Notes: generated from the letters alone by a model not told the origin. A stretch of DNA of 11,965 nucleotides from an uncultured Eubacteriales bacterium (GCA_900544525.1 UQVN01000083.1:1-11965), one strand, 5' to 3'. Shown: positions 1-7,594, numbered from the stretch's first letter. Numbers and translations are program-made.

Positions 1-61
1 AAAATTAATTATATAGAACAAAAATAGTCAAAACATACAAAGGTTAGAAATGGAGGCTTTT

Positions 62-1567
62 ATGAATAAAATAAAAACATATAAATTTTGGTTTGCAACA
101 GGTTCTCAAGATCTCTATGGAGATGAGTGTTTAAAAAAAGTAGCAGAACATTCCAAAATCATTGTAGACAATTTAAATAACTCAAACAATTTACCATTTG
201 AAATTGTTTGGAAACCAACCTTACTGGATAGCGGTTCGATTCGTCGATTATTCCAAGAGGCAAATGAAGCCGAAGACTGTGCAGGTGTGATTACATGGAT
301 GCATACATTCTCCCCAGCAAAATCTTGGATTTTTGGGTTACAAGAATATCGAAAACCTTTATTACATTTACATACACAGTTTAATGAAGAAATTCCATAT
401 GATACCATCGATATGGATTTTATGAATGAAAATCAATCCGCTCATGGGGATAGAGAATACGGTCATATTGTTACAAGAATGGGAATGGAACGCAAAGTCG
501 TTGTAGGACATTGGAGCAAAGAAGAAGTACAAAAAAGAATTGCTAGTTGGATGCGTACAGCCATTGGTATTGTGGAAAGTAGAAAAATCCGTGTGGCACG
601 TGTTGCTGATAATATGCGAAATGTGGCAGTAACAGAAGGAAATAAGGTAGAAGCACAAATTAAATTTGGTTGGGAAGTGGATGCTTATCCAGTGAATGAA
701 ATCGTAGAATATGTGGAAGAAGTAAAACAAGGAGATGTCGATGCCTTAGTAGAAGAGTATTATAGTAAATACAATATTTTACTAGAAGGTAGAGATGAAA
801 AAGAGTTCCGCAATCATGTAGCAGTTCAAGCACAGATAGAACTTGGATTTGAAAAGTTTTTAACAGAAAAAAATTATCATGCAATTGTAACCCATTTTGG
901 AGATTTAGGAGCTTTAAAACAACTTCCAGGGCTTGCCATTCAAAGATTAATGGAAAAAGGATATGGATTTGGAGCAGAAGGAGATTGGAAAACGGCTGCT
1001 ATGGTTCGTTTAATGAAAGTGATGACGGCTGGAATGAAAGATGCAAAAGGAACTTCTTTTATGGAAGATTACACATATAATTTAGTGACAGGAAAAGAAG
1101 GAATTTTACAATCCCATATGTTAGAAGTGTGCCCAACCATTTCAGAAGGTGAAATTGGAATTAAAGTAAATCCATTATCTATGGGTGATAGAGAAGATCC
1201 GGCTCGTTTAGTATTTACATCAAAAACAGGTTCTGCTATTGCAACTTCTTTAATTGACATGGGAAATCATTTCCGTTTGATTATTAATGAAGTGGACTGC
1301 AAAAAGGTAGAAAAACCAATGCCAAAATTACCAGTGGCCACTGCTTTTTGGACACCAAAGCCAAACTTTGAAGTGGGAGCAGAAAGCTGGATCTTAGCGG
1401 GTGGAGCTCATCATACAGCCTTTACTTATGATTTAACAGCAGAACAAATGGGAGACTGGGCAGATGCTATGGGCATTGAAACGGTTTATATTGATAGCAA
1501 CACAACCATTAAAAATCTTAAGAATGAATTAAAATGGAATTCTCTTTATTATATGTTAAATCGTTAA
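62..1567 (+). CDS. araA: L-arabinose isomerase AraA
   Basis: Cytoplasmic enzyme that interconverts L-arabinose and L-ribulose, the first step of bacterial arabinose catabolism, using Mn2+. The protein is 501 residues against 500 in E. coli and colinear with it. The metal and catalytic residues are visible: E306 in GAEGDWKTAA, E335 in SFMEDYTY, H352 in SHMLEVCP and H450 in GGAHHTAF. I place the start at ATG 62 rather than the in-frame ATG at 50, because the Shine-Dalgarno GGAGG (52-56) lies between them, five bases before 62, and the ATG at 50 would overlap it. It is the first gene visible of an operon with ribulokinase, araD and transaldolase; the kinase starts 39 bases after its stop. I see no convincing promoter in bases 1-49, so transcription may start further upstream. 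Identification is secure. Confidence 0.97.
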   Translation: MNKIKTYKFWFATGSQDLYGDECLKKVAEHSKIIVDNLNNSNNLPFEIVWKPTLLDSGSIRRLFQEANEAEDCAGVITWMHTFSPAKSWIFGLQEYRKPLLHLHTQFNEEIPYDTIDMDFMNENQSAHGDREYGHIVTRMGMERKVVVGHWSKEEVQKRIASWMRTAIGIVESRKIRVARVADNMRNVAVTEGNKVEAQIKFGWEVDAYPVNEIVEYVEEVKQGDVDALVEEYYSKYNILLEGRDEKEFRNHVAVQAQIELGFEKFLTEKNYHAIVTHFGDLGALKQLPGLAIQRLMEKGYGFGAEGDWKTAAMVRLMKVMTAGMKDAKGTSFMEDYTYNLVTGKEGILQSHMLEVCPTISEGEIGIKVNPLSMGDREDPARLVFTSKTGSAIATSLIDMGNHFRLIINEVDCKKVEKPMPKLPVATAFWTPKPNFEVGAESWILAGGAHHTAFTYDLTAEQMGDWADAMGIETVYIDSNTTIKNLKNELKWNSLYYMLNR

Positions 1568-1606
1568 GAAATGTAGGAAAGAGTATTGGAATAAGGAGAA
1601 GAAGGA

Positions 1607-3220
1607 ATGGAAGGAAAACAAAGAAGAGCAGAAGCGATTGCAAGCGGAAATTGTATGCTTGGAATTGAACTTGGTTCCACTCGAATTAAGGCGGTGTTGG
1701 TTGGAGGGGACAAGAAAGTATTAGCATCCGGAAACCATGAATGGGAAAATCAATTTGTAGATGGTAACTGGACATATGCATTAGAAGATATTTTTAAAGG
1801 CTTACAAGATAGCTATCAAAAAATGGCTGAGAATGTAAAAGAAGTCTATGGGGTTACAATTGAAAAGATTGGTGCCATCGGATTTAGCGCTATGATGCAT
1901 GGATATATGGCGTTTAATAAAGAAGGAGAGCTTCTCGTTCCATTTCGAACATGGAGAAATACAACGACGGGAGAAGCGGCAAAGAGCTTAACAAAGCTCT
2001 TTCAGTTTAATATTCCAGAGCGTTGGAGTATTGCCCACTTATATCAGGCGATTTTAAATGAAGAATCTCATGTAAAAGAGATCGACTATTTAACAACATT
2101 GGCAGGATTTATCCATTGGAAATTGACAGGAAAACGAGTATTAGGAGTTGGAGAGGCATCTGGAATGTTTCCGATTGATTCTGACACGAAGACTTATCAT
2201 AAAGGAATGATAGAGCAGTTTGATGAGTTAGTGAAAGAAAAACAATTCACTTGGAAATTAATGGATATTCTTCCGACGGTTATGGTAGCAGGAGAAGAGG
2301 CAGGAGTTTTAACAAAAGAAGGAGCAAAACTTCTTGATCCATCTGGAAATTTACAAGAAGGTTCGTTACTTTGTCCTCCAGAGGGTGATGCAGGAACGGG
2401 TATGGTTGCTACCAATAGTGTGGCAAAGAGAACAGGAAATGTATCAGCAGGAACGTCTGTTTTTGCCATGATCGTGCTTGAAAAAGCGTTAAAAAAAGTA
2501 CATACCGAAATTGATATGGTAACGACACCAGCGGGTGATCCTGTGGCAATGGTTCATGCCAATAACTGTACATCGGATTTAAATGCATGGGTTAATTTGT
2601 TTGAAGAATTTGCAGATGTAAGCGGTATGAAGATGGATAAGAATGCGTTGTATGAAATCCTTTATAAGCAAGCGTTAGAGGGAGATTCTGACTGTGGTGG
2701 ATTGCTTTCTTATGGATATTTTTCAGGAGAGAGCATTACAGCGTTTGAAGAAGGAAGGCCTTTATTCGTTCGTTCTGCAAATAGTAAATTCAATTTGGCT
2801 AACTTTATGAGAAGCCATTTATTTACAGCTCTTGGAGCATTGAAAATAGGACTTGATATTTTATTTAAAGAAGAAGGGGTTGCCCTTGATAAAATGCTAG
2901 GTCATGGTGGCTTGTTTAAAACAAAGAGAGTAGGACAACAAATAATGGCAGCTGCTTTTTCCGCTCCTGTTTGGGTTATGGAAACAGCAGGAGAAGGTGG
3001 AGCGTGGGGCATTGCAGTATTAGCAAGCTATATGCTTCAAAAAGAAGAAGGAGAAACCCTCGATTCTTATTTAGAAGAAAAAGTATTTAAAGGACAAGAA
3101 GGTATTTGTATTGAGCCAGTCCCAGAAGATATCGAAGGATTTGATATTTTTATTGAACGATATAAAGCTGGTCTTGCAATTGAAAAAGCAGCGGTAGAAG
3201 CGTTTACTTGGGAGTTATAA
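1607..3220 (+). CDS. araB: L-ribulokinase, FGGY family (Clostridia/Bacteroides-type AraB)
   Basis: Predicted to phosphorylate L-ribulose to L-ribulose-5-phosphate with ATP, the second step of arabinose use. The 537-residue protein is a two-domain FGGY sugar kinase. The N-terminal phosphate loop GIELGSTRIKAVL lies at about residues 19-31, followed by the sugar-domain segment GFSAMMHGYMAF. The C-terminal nucleotide domain has GHGGLFKTKRVGQQ and GEGGAWGIAV (from about residue 434). It is not the E. coli form: that protein is about 566 residues and starts almost at the phosphate loop, whereas this one carries about 17 extra N-terminal residues and a divergent core. The specific function rests mainly on its place between araA and araD; by sequence alone, another FGGY pentulose kinase such as xylulokinase would be possible. 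AAGGAG at 1593-1598 is eight bases before ATG 1607 and fixes the start. Confidence 0.88.
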   Translation: MEGKQRRAEAIASGNCMLGIELGSTRIKAVLVGGDKKVLASGNHEWENQFVDGNWTYALEDIFKGLQDSYQKMAENVKEVYGVTIEKIGAIGFSAMMHGYMAFNKEGELLVPFRTWRNTTTGEAAKSLTKLFQFNIPERWSIAHLYQAILNEESHVKEIDYLTTLAGFIHWKLTGKRVLGVGEASGMFPIDSDTKTYHKGMIEQFDELVKEKQFTWKLMDILPTVMVAGEEAGVLTKEGAKLLDPSGNLQEGSLLCPPEGDAGTGMVATNSVAKRTGNVSAGTSVFAMIVLEKALKKVHTEIDMVTTPAGDPVAMVHANNCTSDLNAWVNLFEEFADVSGMKMDKNALYEILYKQALEGDSDCGGLLSYGYFSGESITAFEEGRPLFVRSANSKFNLANFMRSHLFTALGALKIGLDILFKEEGVALDKMLGHGGLFKTKRVGQQIMAAAFSAPVWVMETAGEGGAWGIAVLASYMLQKEEGETLDSYLEEKVFKGQEGICIEPVPEDIEGFDIFIERYKAGLAIEKAAVEAFTWEL

Positions 3221-3273
3221 AATGTGAAAAGTGATGAAAGAAAACAATATAAGAGAATAATAAGAGGTAAAAG

Positions 3274-3963
3274 ATGTTAGAAGAGTTAAAAAAACGGGTA
3301 TATGAAGCAAATATGCTGTTACCAAAGTATGGTCTTGTGACGTTTACATGGGGAAATGTTAGTGAAATCGATCGAGAAACTGGATATTTTGCCATCAAAC
3401 CAAGTGGGGTAGACTATGATAAATTGACGCCAGAAGATATGGTAATTGTTGATTTAGATGGAAATAAAATCGAAGGAAGATACAATCCTTCTTCGGACAC
3501 AGCAACCCATATCGAATTATATAAGGCATTTCCAAACATTGGTGGGATCGTGCATACCCATTCGCCTTGGGCAACCAGTTGGGCGCAAGCAGGTAGAGCA
3601 ATCCCTTGTTATGGAACAACCCATGCCGATTATATGTATGGAGAAATTCCTTGTGCTCGGTGTTTAACAAAAGAAGAAATCGAAGAAAATTATGAAAAGA
3701 ACACGGGATTATTAATTGTCGATACATTTAAAGATAGAGATTATGAGGCAATGCCTGCGGTACTTTGCAAAAATCATGGACCATTTACATGGGGAAAAGA
3801 TGGCCATGAGGCAGTTCATAATGCCGTTGTATTAGAAGAGGTTGCGAAAATGGCGGCTCGGTGTGAAAAGATTAATGGAGCAGTACAGCCAGCCCCTCAA
3901 GAGTTACAAGATAAACATTATCAAAGAAAGCATGGAAAAAATGCCTATTATGGACAAAAATAA
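3274..3963 (+). CDS. araD: L-ribulose-5-phosphate 4-epimerase AraD
   Basis: Zinc enzyme of the class II aldolase/adducin fold that epimerises L-ribulose-5-phosphate to D-xylulose-5-phosphate by retro-aldol cleavage, completing the arabinose-specific steps. The 229 residues match the usual family length (231 in E. coli). Zinc ligands H94 and H96 are in VHTHSPWATSW and the third, H168, in CKNHGPFTWG; the catalytic aspartate D119 is in GTTHADYMYG and the C-terminal catalytic tyrosine is among Y225/Y226 (AYYGQK). The spacing agrees with E. coli H95, H97, D120 and H171. Alternatives in the fold (fuculose-phosphate aldolase, UlaF/SgbE-type epimerases for ascorbate metabolites) are unlikely beside araA and the kinase. 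It follows the kinase by 53 bases and is preceded by a modest AAGAGG ribosome-binding site. Confidence 0.95.
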   Translation: MLEELKKRVYEANMLLPKYGLVTFTWGNVSEIDRETGYFAIKPSGVDYDKLTPEDMVIVDLDGNKIEGRYNPSSDTATHIELYKAFPNIGGIVHTHSPWATSWAQAGRAIPCYGTTHADYMYGEIPCARCLTKEEIEENYEKNTGLLIVDTFKDRDYEAMPAVLCKNHGPFTWGKDGHEAVHNAVVLEEVAKMAARCEKINGAVQPAPQELQDKHYQRKHGKNAYYGQK

Positions 3964-3982
3964 GCCATATGTAGAAAAGAAA

Positions 3983-4032
3983 TTCAAATTAAAATATGTC
4001 TGATAGCCAAGAAAGACGTATGAAAATTTGAA
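3983..4032 (+). other. Long intercistronic hairpin between araD and tal
   Basis: The 8-bp arms TTCAAATT (3983-3990) and AATTTGAA (4025-4032) are perfectly complementary. Inside them ATATGTC (3994-4000) pairs with GACGTAT (4015-4021) with one G-U pair. A symmetrical 3x3 internal loop separates the two stems and the terminal loop is 14 bases. No U-tract follows, so it is not a classical terminator. A role in mRNA processing or in stabilising the araA-araB-araD part is inference. Confidence 0.6.
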
Positions 4033-4079
4033 ATAAAAAATCATAGAAAAGTCATGGAAAAGCAAGAATGGAGGAAAAC

Positions 4080-4733
4080 ATGAAATTTTTTATTGATACA
4101 GCCAATGTAGAAGATATTAAAAAGGCAAATGATATGGGTGTCATCTGTGGAGTTACGACGAATCCATCTTTAATCGCAAAAGAAGGAAGAGATTTTAATG
4201 AAGTGATAAAAGAGATAGCATCCATTGTAGATGGGCCAATTAGTGGAGAGGTAAAAGCTACAACCGTTGATGCAGAAGGAATGATTGCAGAAGGAAGAGA
4301 AATTGCAAACATTCATCCCAATATGGTTGTAAAAATTCCGATGACATTGGAAGGATTAAAGGCGGTAAAAGTTCTTTCAGCAGAAGGAATTAAAACAAAT
4401 GTTACTCTTATTTTTACAGCAGCTCAAGCATTGCTAGCAGCAAGAGCAGGGGCTACTTATGTATCTCCATTTTTAGGGCGTTTGGATGATATTTCTACTT
4501 CGGGAATCGAATTAATTGAAAGTATTACAGAAATTTTTGGAATCCATGGCATTGAAACAGAGATTATTTCCGCTAGTGTAAGAAATCCAATTCATGTCAT
4601 CGATTGTGCAAAGGCAGGAGCGGATATTGCAACGGTTCCGTACAAGGTGATCGAGCAGATGACAAAGCATCCATTGACAGAACAAGGAATTAAAAAATTC
4701 CAAGCGGATTATGAAGCAGTATTTGGTAAATAA
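4080..4733 (+). CDS. tal: Transaldolase, small FSA/TalC-type (fructose-6-phosphate aldolase family)
   Basis: Cytoplasmic Schiff-base aldolase with a TIM-barrel fold, 217 residues, of the small transaldolase/FSA family. It moves dihydroxyacetone units between sugar phosphates in the non-oxidative pentose phosphate pathway, which must absorb the xylulose-5-phosphate made by AraD. The Schiff-base lysine is K85 in VVKIPMT; GVTTNPSLIA lies at about residues 24-33. E57 in GEVKATT stands where E. coli FsaA has Q59, and F131 in YVSPFLGR where FsaA has Y131. From what I recall of this family, Glu and Phe mark true transaldolases rather than F6P aldolases, so I favour transaldolase activity. The start is ATG 4080, five bases after GGAGG (4070-4074); an in-frame ATG at 4068 overlaps that site. 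It lies 116 bases after araD, the widest gap in the operon, with a hairpin in between. Confidence 0.93.
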   Translation: MKFFIDTANVEDIKKANDMGVICGVTTNPSLIAKEGRDFNEVIKEIASIVDGPISGEVKATTVDAEGMIAEGREIANIHPNMVVKIPMTLEGLKAVKVLSAEGIKTNVTLIFTAAQALLAARAGATYVSPFLGRLDDISTSGIELIESITEIFGIHGIETEIISASVRNPIHVIDCAKAGADIATVPYKVIEQMTKHPLTEQGIKKFQADYEAVFGK

Positions 4734-4754
4734 GAACGAAGGAATGCTTGTTTT

Positions 4755-4779
4755 CTATGAGAGAGAAAGTTTCTCATAG
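4755..4779 (+). other. Hairpin 3' of tal (CTATGAGA arms)
   Basis: CTATGAGA (4755-4762) and TCTCATAG (4772-4779) form a perfect 8-bp stem. The stretch between them can also pair as GAGAAA with TTTCTC, so two overlapping folds compete. No U-run follows. It starts 21 bases after the tal stop; I cannot tell whether it is an RNA element or a protein-binding palindrome. Confidence 0.5.
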
Positions 4780-4803
4780 CTATTTGGCATACTACACACA
4801 AAG

Positions 4804-4823
4804 TTCCAATAGTGATATTGGAA
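4804..4823 (+). other. Hairpin with GTGA tetraloop 3' of tal
   Basis: TTCCAATA (4804-4811) pairs perfectly with TATTGGAA (4816-4823) around GTGA, a GNRA-type tetraloop in RNA. It lies between the previous hairpin and the shared terminator. The fold is clear from sequence; the function is unknown. Confidence 0.5.
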
Positions 4824-4864
4824 ATAAAAAATACAAGCAGTTTAAAGTTTCGTTTTCTTATGAT

Positions 4865-4902
4865 AAAAAAGGACTTTCTCAATTAAGAGAGAGTCCTTTT
4901 TT
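4865..4902. terminator. Bidirectional intrinsic terminator between tal and the AraC regulator
   Basis: A run of six A precedes GGACTTTCTC (4871-4880), a six-base loop, GAGAGAGTCC (4887-4896) and a run of six T. The stem has a single G-U-type exception. The A-run and T-run make it work in both directions: it ends the ara operon on the + strand and the regulator gene, whose stop is six bases away, on the - strand. Confidence 0.88.
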
Positions 4903-4907
4903 GAGCG

Positions 4908-5960
4908 TTAAGAATGAAGCTCCTTTTTTCGAAATTGGGCAGGGGTAATATGATAGCGTTCCATAAATATTTTATAAAAATATCCTTTGTTTTGATAGCC
5001 GATTTCTTCTGAAATTTCATCAATGGATAAGTTTGTTTCCAGTAAAAGTTGTTCTGCCATTTTTAGGCGTAAATCTTGGACATATTCGGTGTAAGTGACT
5101 CCAACTTTTGATTTAATAAGGCGATTAAAGTAATCTTCTTGAAAATGAAATTGTTTTGTAAGCTGTTGTATGGTAATATTTTGATAATGCTCTTTAATGT
5201 AAGAGGTGATTTCTTCAAAGAGTAACCAGTTCATTTCCTTTTTTAATTCTTTTGATAGAGAAAAATCATAGTCTATGCTTAAAATTCGAAAGATTCGCAT
5301 GAGAAGCCCTTTGCATATATGAGGAGAGGCTTCATCATGATGAATTAATTCTAATAAAAGCGTTTTTAAAGTTTCTTCAAGAAGATTGCTAGCATCCTTA
5401 TGAGGCTTAAAGTGTAAATATTGTTGTAAATCTTTTTGTTTTAACAGTGCAGAGTTTAAAAATTTTGTTATTTTTTCCTCTGCAACATGGCTTGTCATAA
5501 TATCATGAAATACAGAATTAGAAATGCCAAAAAATAAAATAGTAGCAGAGGTTGGTAAAAAACAGTCTTGATGGGCACAATTTTTATCAATGAAACAAAG
5601 TTCTCCTTGATGAAAAGTAATAGTCTTACCAAGAATTTTTTGAGAAAATTCTCCTGATACAATATAGGCTAGTTCAAGGTAATCATGAGTATGGAGTTGG
5701 GTTTTTTGTGTGTTAGGAAATGTAGTACAATAAGAAAAATCCATTTCAGATGGTTTTAAAGTAGCAAATAATTTATTGTCAGTACTTAAAATCCAACAAA
5801 GTGCAAAGACTGGTTCTTGATGTGGATAAGGATATGTCTTAGTTTCTGTGGAAAACTTAGAATATTCTGGACACATAAGACGAGAACTGATAGGATCGGT
5901 TTGTTTTAGTTGAAAAGAACTGTGATAGCAAATGTCCTCGCATAGATGAGCTAATGTCAA
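4908..5960 (-). CDS. AraC-family transcriptional regulator (cupin + AraC HTH)
   Basis: DNA-binding regulator of 350 residues. An N-terminal cupin-like sensing domain covers about residues 75-140 (LHTHDYLEL, then GEFSQKILGKTITFHQGE and H130). A helical linker follows, then the C-terminal double helix-turn-helix from about 248 to 346, with LTKQFHFQEDYFNRLIK as the first and SIDEISEEIGYQNKGYFYKIF as the second recognition unit. The start is a TTG at 5960-5958 on the reverse strand, supported by GGGGGAGA (5972-5965) just before it; the first in-frame ATG (residue 29) has no comparable site. It is convergent to the arabinose operon and divergent from the antiporter gene, so it could control either. 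AraC-type regulators with N-terminal cupins usually answer to sugars or related metabolites; the ligand is not visible here. Confidence 0.9.
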   Translation of the reverse strand: MTLAHLCEDICYHSSFQLKQTDPISSRLMCPEYSKFSTETKTYPYPHQEPVFALCWILSTDNKLFATLKPSEMDFSYCTTFPNTQKTQLHTHDYLELAYIVSGEFSQKILGKTITFHQGELCFIDKNCAHQDCFLPTSATILFFGISNSVFHDIMTSHVAEEKITKFLNSALLKQKDLQQYLHFKPHKDASNLLEETLKTLLLELIHHDEASPHICKGLLMRIFRILSIDYDFSLSKELKKEMNWLLFEEITSYIKEHYQNITIQQLTKQFHFQEDYFNRLIKSKVGVTYTEYVQDLRLKMAEQLLLETNLSIDEISEEIGYQNKGYFYKIFMERYHITPAQFRKKELHS

Positions 5961-6032
5961 AAAATCTCCCCCTTTTTAAGAATACGATATGCTTTAAGTG
6001 TACAAAAATAGGAGGAAAAGTGCAAGTTCTTC

Positions 6033-6061
6033 TTAATAGGAAAAGCAGATTGTGATATAAT
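6033..6061 (+). promoter_or_regulatory. Extended -10 promoter of the NhaC-family gene
   Basis: TGATATAAT (6053-6061) is a perfect extended -10 element; the -35 region (TTAATA, 6033-6038) is weak at 17-bp spacing. Transcription would start near 6067-6068, giving a leader of about 138 bases. On the opposite strand TTGCAC-N17-TACACT (about 6024-5996) is a weak candidate promoter for the AraC-family gene. Confidence 0.55.
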
Positions 6062-6170
6062 GAGCGTTAGCGAGCGGGAGCAGGCGAAGCCGATTCATCG
6101 CGAGCGGCCAATGGCGATTACGAATAGTGACCAAGGAGTGAGTCGTGCGTAAGTACGAATTCGTGATAGA
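6062..6170 (+). other. GC-rich structured leader element upstream of the NhaC-family gene
   Basis: By hand count 53 of the 90 bases at 6061-6150 are G or C, far above the AT-rich surroundings. The RNA can form several stems. GGC-GAA-GCC is at 6083-6091. ATCGC (6097-6101) pairs with GCGAT (6114-6118). TTACGAAT (6118-6125) pairs with ATTCGTGA (6159-6166) with one G-U pair; inside it TCGTGC-GTAA-GTACGA (6143-6158) has a GNRA tetraloop. GCGAGCGG occurs twice, at 6070 and 6100. The element begins within a few bases of the predicted transcription start and ends about 25 bases before the ribosome-binding site. I do not recognise a known riboswitch class; a structured cis-regulatory RNA or a copy of a dispersed intergenic repeat are both possible. 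Confidence 0.5.
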
Positions 6171-6205
6171 ATAGAGAAGGAAAGTGTAAAACGAAGGAGG
6201 AATTT

Positions 6206-7576
6206 ATGAAGGAACAAAAAATAAAGGCACGCGCAAGTGCATTAATACCATTGATTGTGTTTATTGCCATTTATTTAGGTGCAGGGATTACCTTACAAAT
6301 AAAAGGAGTTGATATGGCATTTTATCAATTTCCATCACCAGTTGCCATTGTCATTGGAATTGTAGTAGCTTTTTTTCTATTTAAAGGAACAATGGAAGAA
6401 AAGTTTTCTTTGTTTGCAAAAGGTTGTGGAGATGAAAATGTATTGACTATGTGTTTCATTTATCTCTTTGCAGGGGCTTTTGCAAGAGTTGCCAGTGATA
6501 TGGGAGGTGTGGATAGCGTCGTTAATTTAGGGCTGTCTATTATCCCACCACAATATATTCCAGCGGGTCTATTTGTCATGGCAGCCTTTATTGCAGTTGC
6601 CACAGGAAGTTCTATGGGAACGATTAGTGCCATTGGAGTGATTGCTGTTGCTATTTCAGAAAAAGCAGGATTAAATGGGGCATTAGTCATTGCGGCCATT
6701 GTAGGCGGAGCTATGTTTGGAGATAATCTATCTATGATTTCCGATACGACTATTGCTGCAACGAGAACACAGGGAGTTGAGATGAGTGATAAATTCAAAG
6801 TGAATTTATCAATTGCCATTCCACCTGCAGTTCTTACCTTTTTATTATTGCTAATTTTTGGAAAACCAGAAGTGGTAATCCCAGTTGAGAGTTTAGATTT
6901 TCAAGTAGTGAAAATGATTCCGTATGTTATCGTATTAGTGCTTGCAATTATTGGATTTAATGTTTTTATAACATTAGGTCTTGGAATTGTAGTGGCAGGT
7001 GTGATTGGAATTTTTTATGGAGATTTAAATATTTTAACTTGGGCACAAGGTGTTTATAATGGGTTTACTAGTATGACTGAAATTTTTCTTTTGTCACTAT
7101 TTGCAGGCGGGCTTGCCTACATGGTAACAAAAAATGGTGGTTTAGAATGGTTGATTGAAAAAATCAAAAAGTTAATTCGAGGAGAGCGATCAGCAGAAGT
7201 GGGAATTGCAGCCATTGCTTCTCTGGCAGATTGTGCCATTGCCAATAATACGATCGCTATCATTATTACAGGGCCTATTGCAAAGGAACTTTGTGAAAGT
7301 TATCAAGTGGATCCAAGAAAAAGTGCTTCTTTATTAGATATTTGGGCTTGTGTTTTTCAAGGTCTCATTCCCTATGGAGCACAGATTTTATTGGCTATTA
7401 GTTTAACAGCAGGAACGAGCCTTAAAGTATCACCTCTTGATCTGATTCCGTTGCTTTGGTATCAGATGTTATTAGCGGTGTTTGCTATTATTTCCATTTT
7501 TATTCCATACGATCGTCTTCTTATTAAGAAAAGACCTTGGGATTTTACAACATGGCGTGCAAAGGAAGAAAAATAA
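6206..7576 (+). CDS. NhaC-family Na+/H+ (or organic acid) antiporter
   Basis: Integral membrane transporter of 456 residues with roughly 11-12 hydrophobic segments along its length. The family signature GGAMFGDNLSMISDTTIAA starts at G167; polar residues D173, N174 and D180 sit in it. A second related segment, SLADCAIANNTIAIIITGP, lies in the C-terminal half. NhaC members exchange Na+ for H+, but the family also contains the B. subtilis malate/lactate antiporter MleN, so a carboxylate substrate is possible. That reading is favoured by the LarA-type hydroxyacid enzyme encoded next, but it is inference. AAGGAGG (6194-6200) is five bases before ATG 6206. The gene is divergent from the AraC-family regulator, has its own promoter and structured leader, and ends in a strong terminator, so it appears monocistronic. 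Confidence 0.88.
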   Translation: MKEQKIKARASALIPLIVFIAIYLGAGITLQIKGVDMAFYQFPSPVAIVIGIVVAFFLFKGTMEEKFSLFAKGCGDENVLTMCFIYLFAGAFARVASDMGGVDSVVNLGLSIIPPQYIPAGLFVMAAFIAVATGSSMGTISAIGVIAVAISEKAGLNGALVIAAIVGGAMFGDNLSMISDTTIAATRTQGVEMSDKFKVNLSIAIPPAVLTFLLLLIFGKPEVVIPVESLDFQVVKMIPYVIVLVLAIIGFNVFITLGLGIVVAGVIGIFYGDLNILTWAQGVYNGFTSMTEIFLLSLFAGGLAYMVTKNGGLEWLIEKIKKLIRGERSAEVGIAAIASLADCAIANNTIAIIITGPIAKELCESYQVDPRKSASLLDIWACVFQGLIPYGAQILLAISLTAGTSLKVSPLDLIPLLWYQMLLAVFAIISIFIPYDRLLIKKRPWDFTTWRAKEEK

Positions 7577-7594
7577 AAAGATAACAGGGGAAAG

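Noticed and set aside
1..61. Promoter or AraR-type operator before araA
   Set aside because: Only 61 bases are available; I see no paired -35/-10 boxes and no palindrome resembling an AraR box.
4748..4948. A 66-codon open frame after tal
   Set aside because: It crosses two hairpins and the terminator and overlaps the 3' end of the regulator gene; no ribosome-binding site.
6060..6152. A 30-codon open frame (ATG 6060) covering the GC-rich leader element
   Set aside because: Its start overlaps the -10 box and would lie upstream of the predicted transcription start, there is no ribosome-binding site, and RNA folding explains the composition better.
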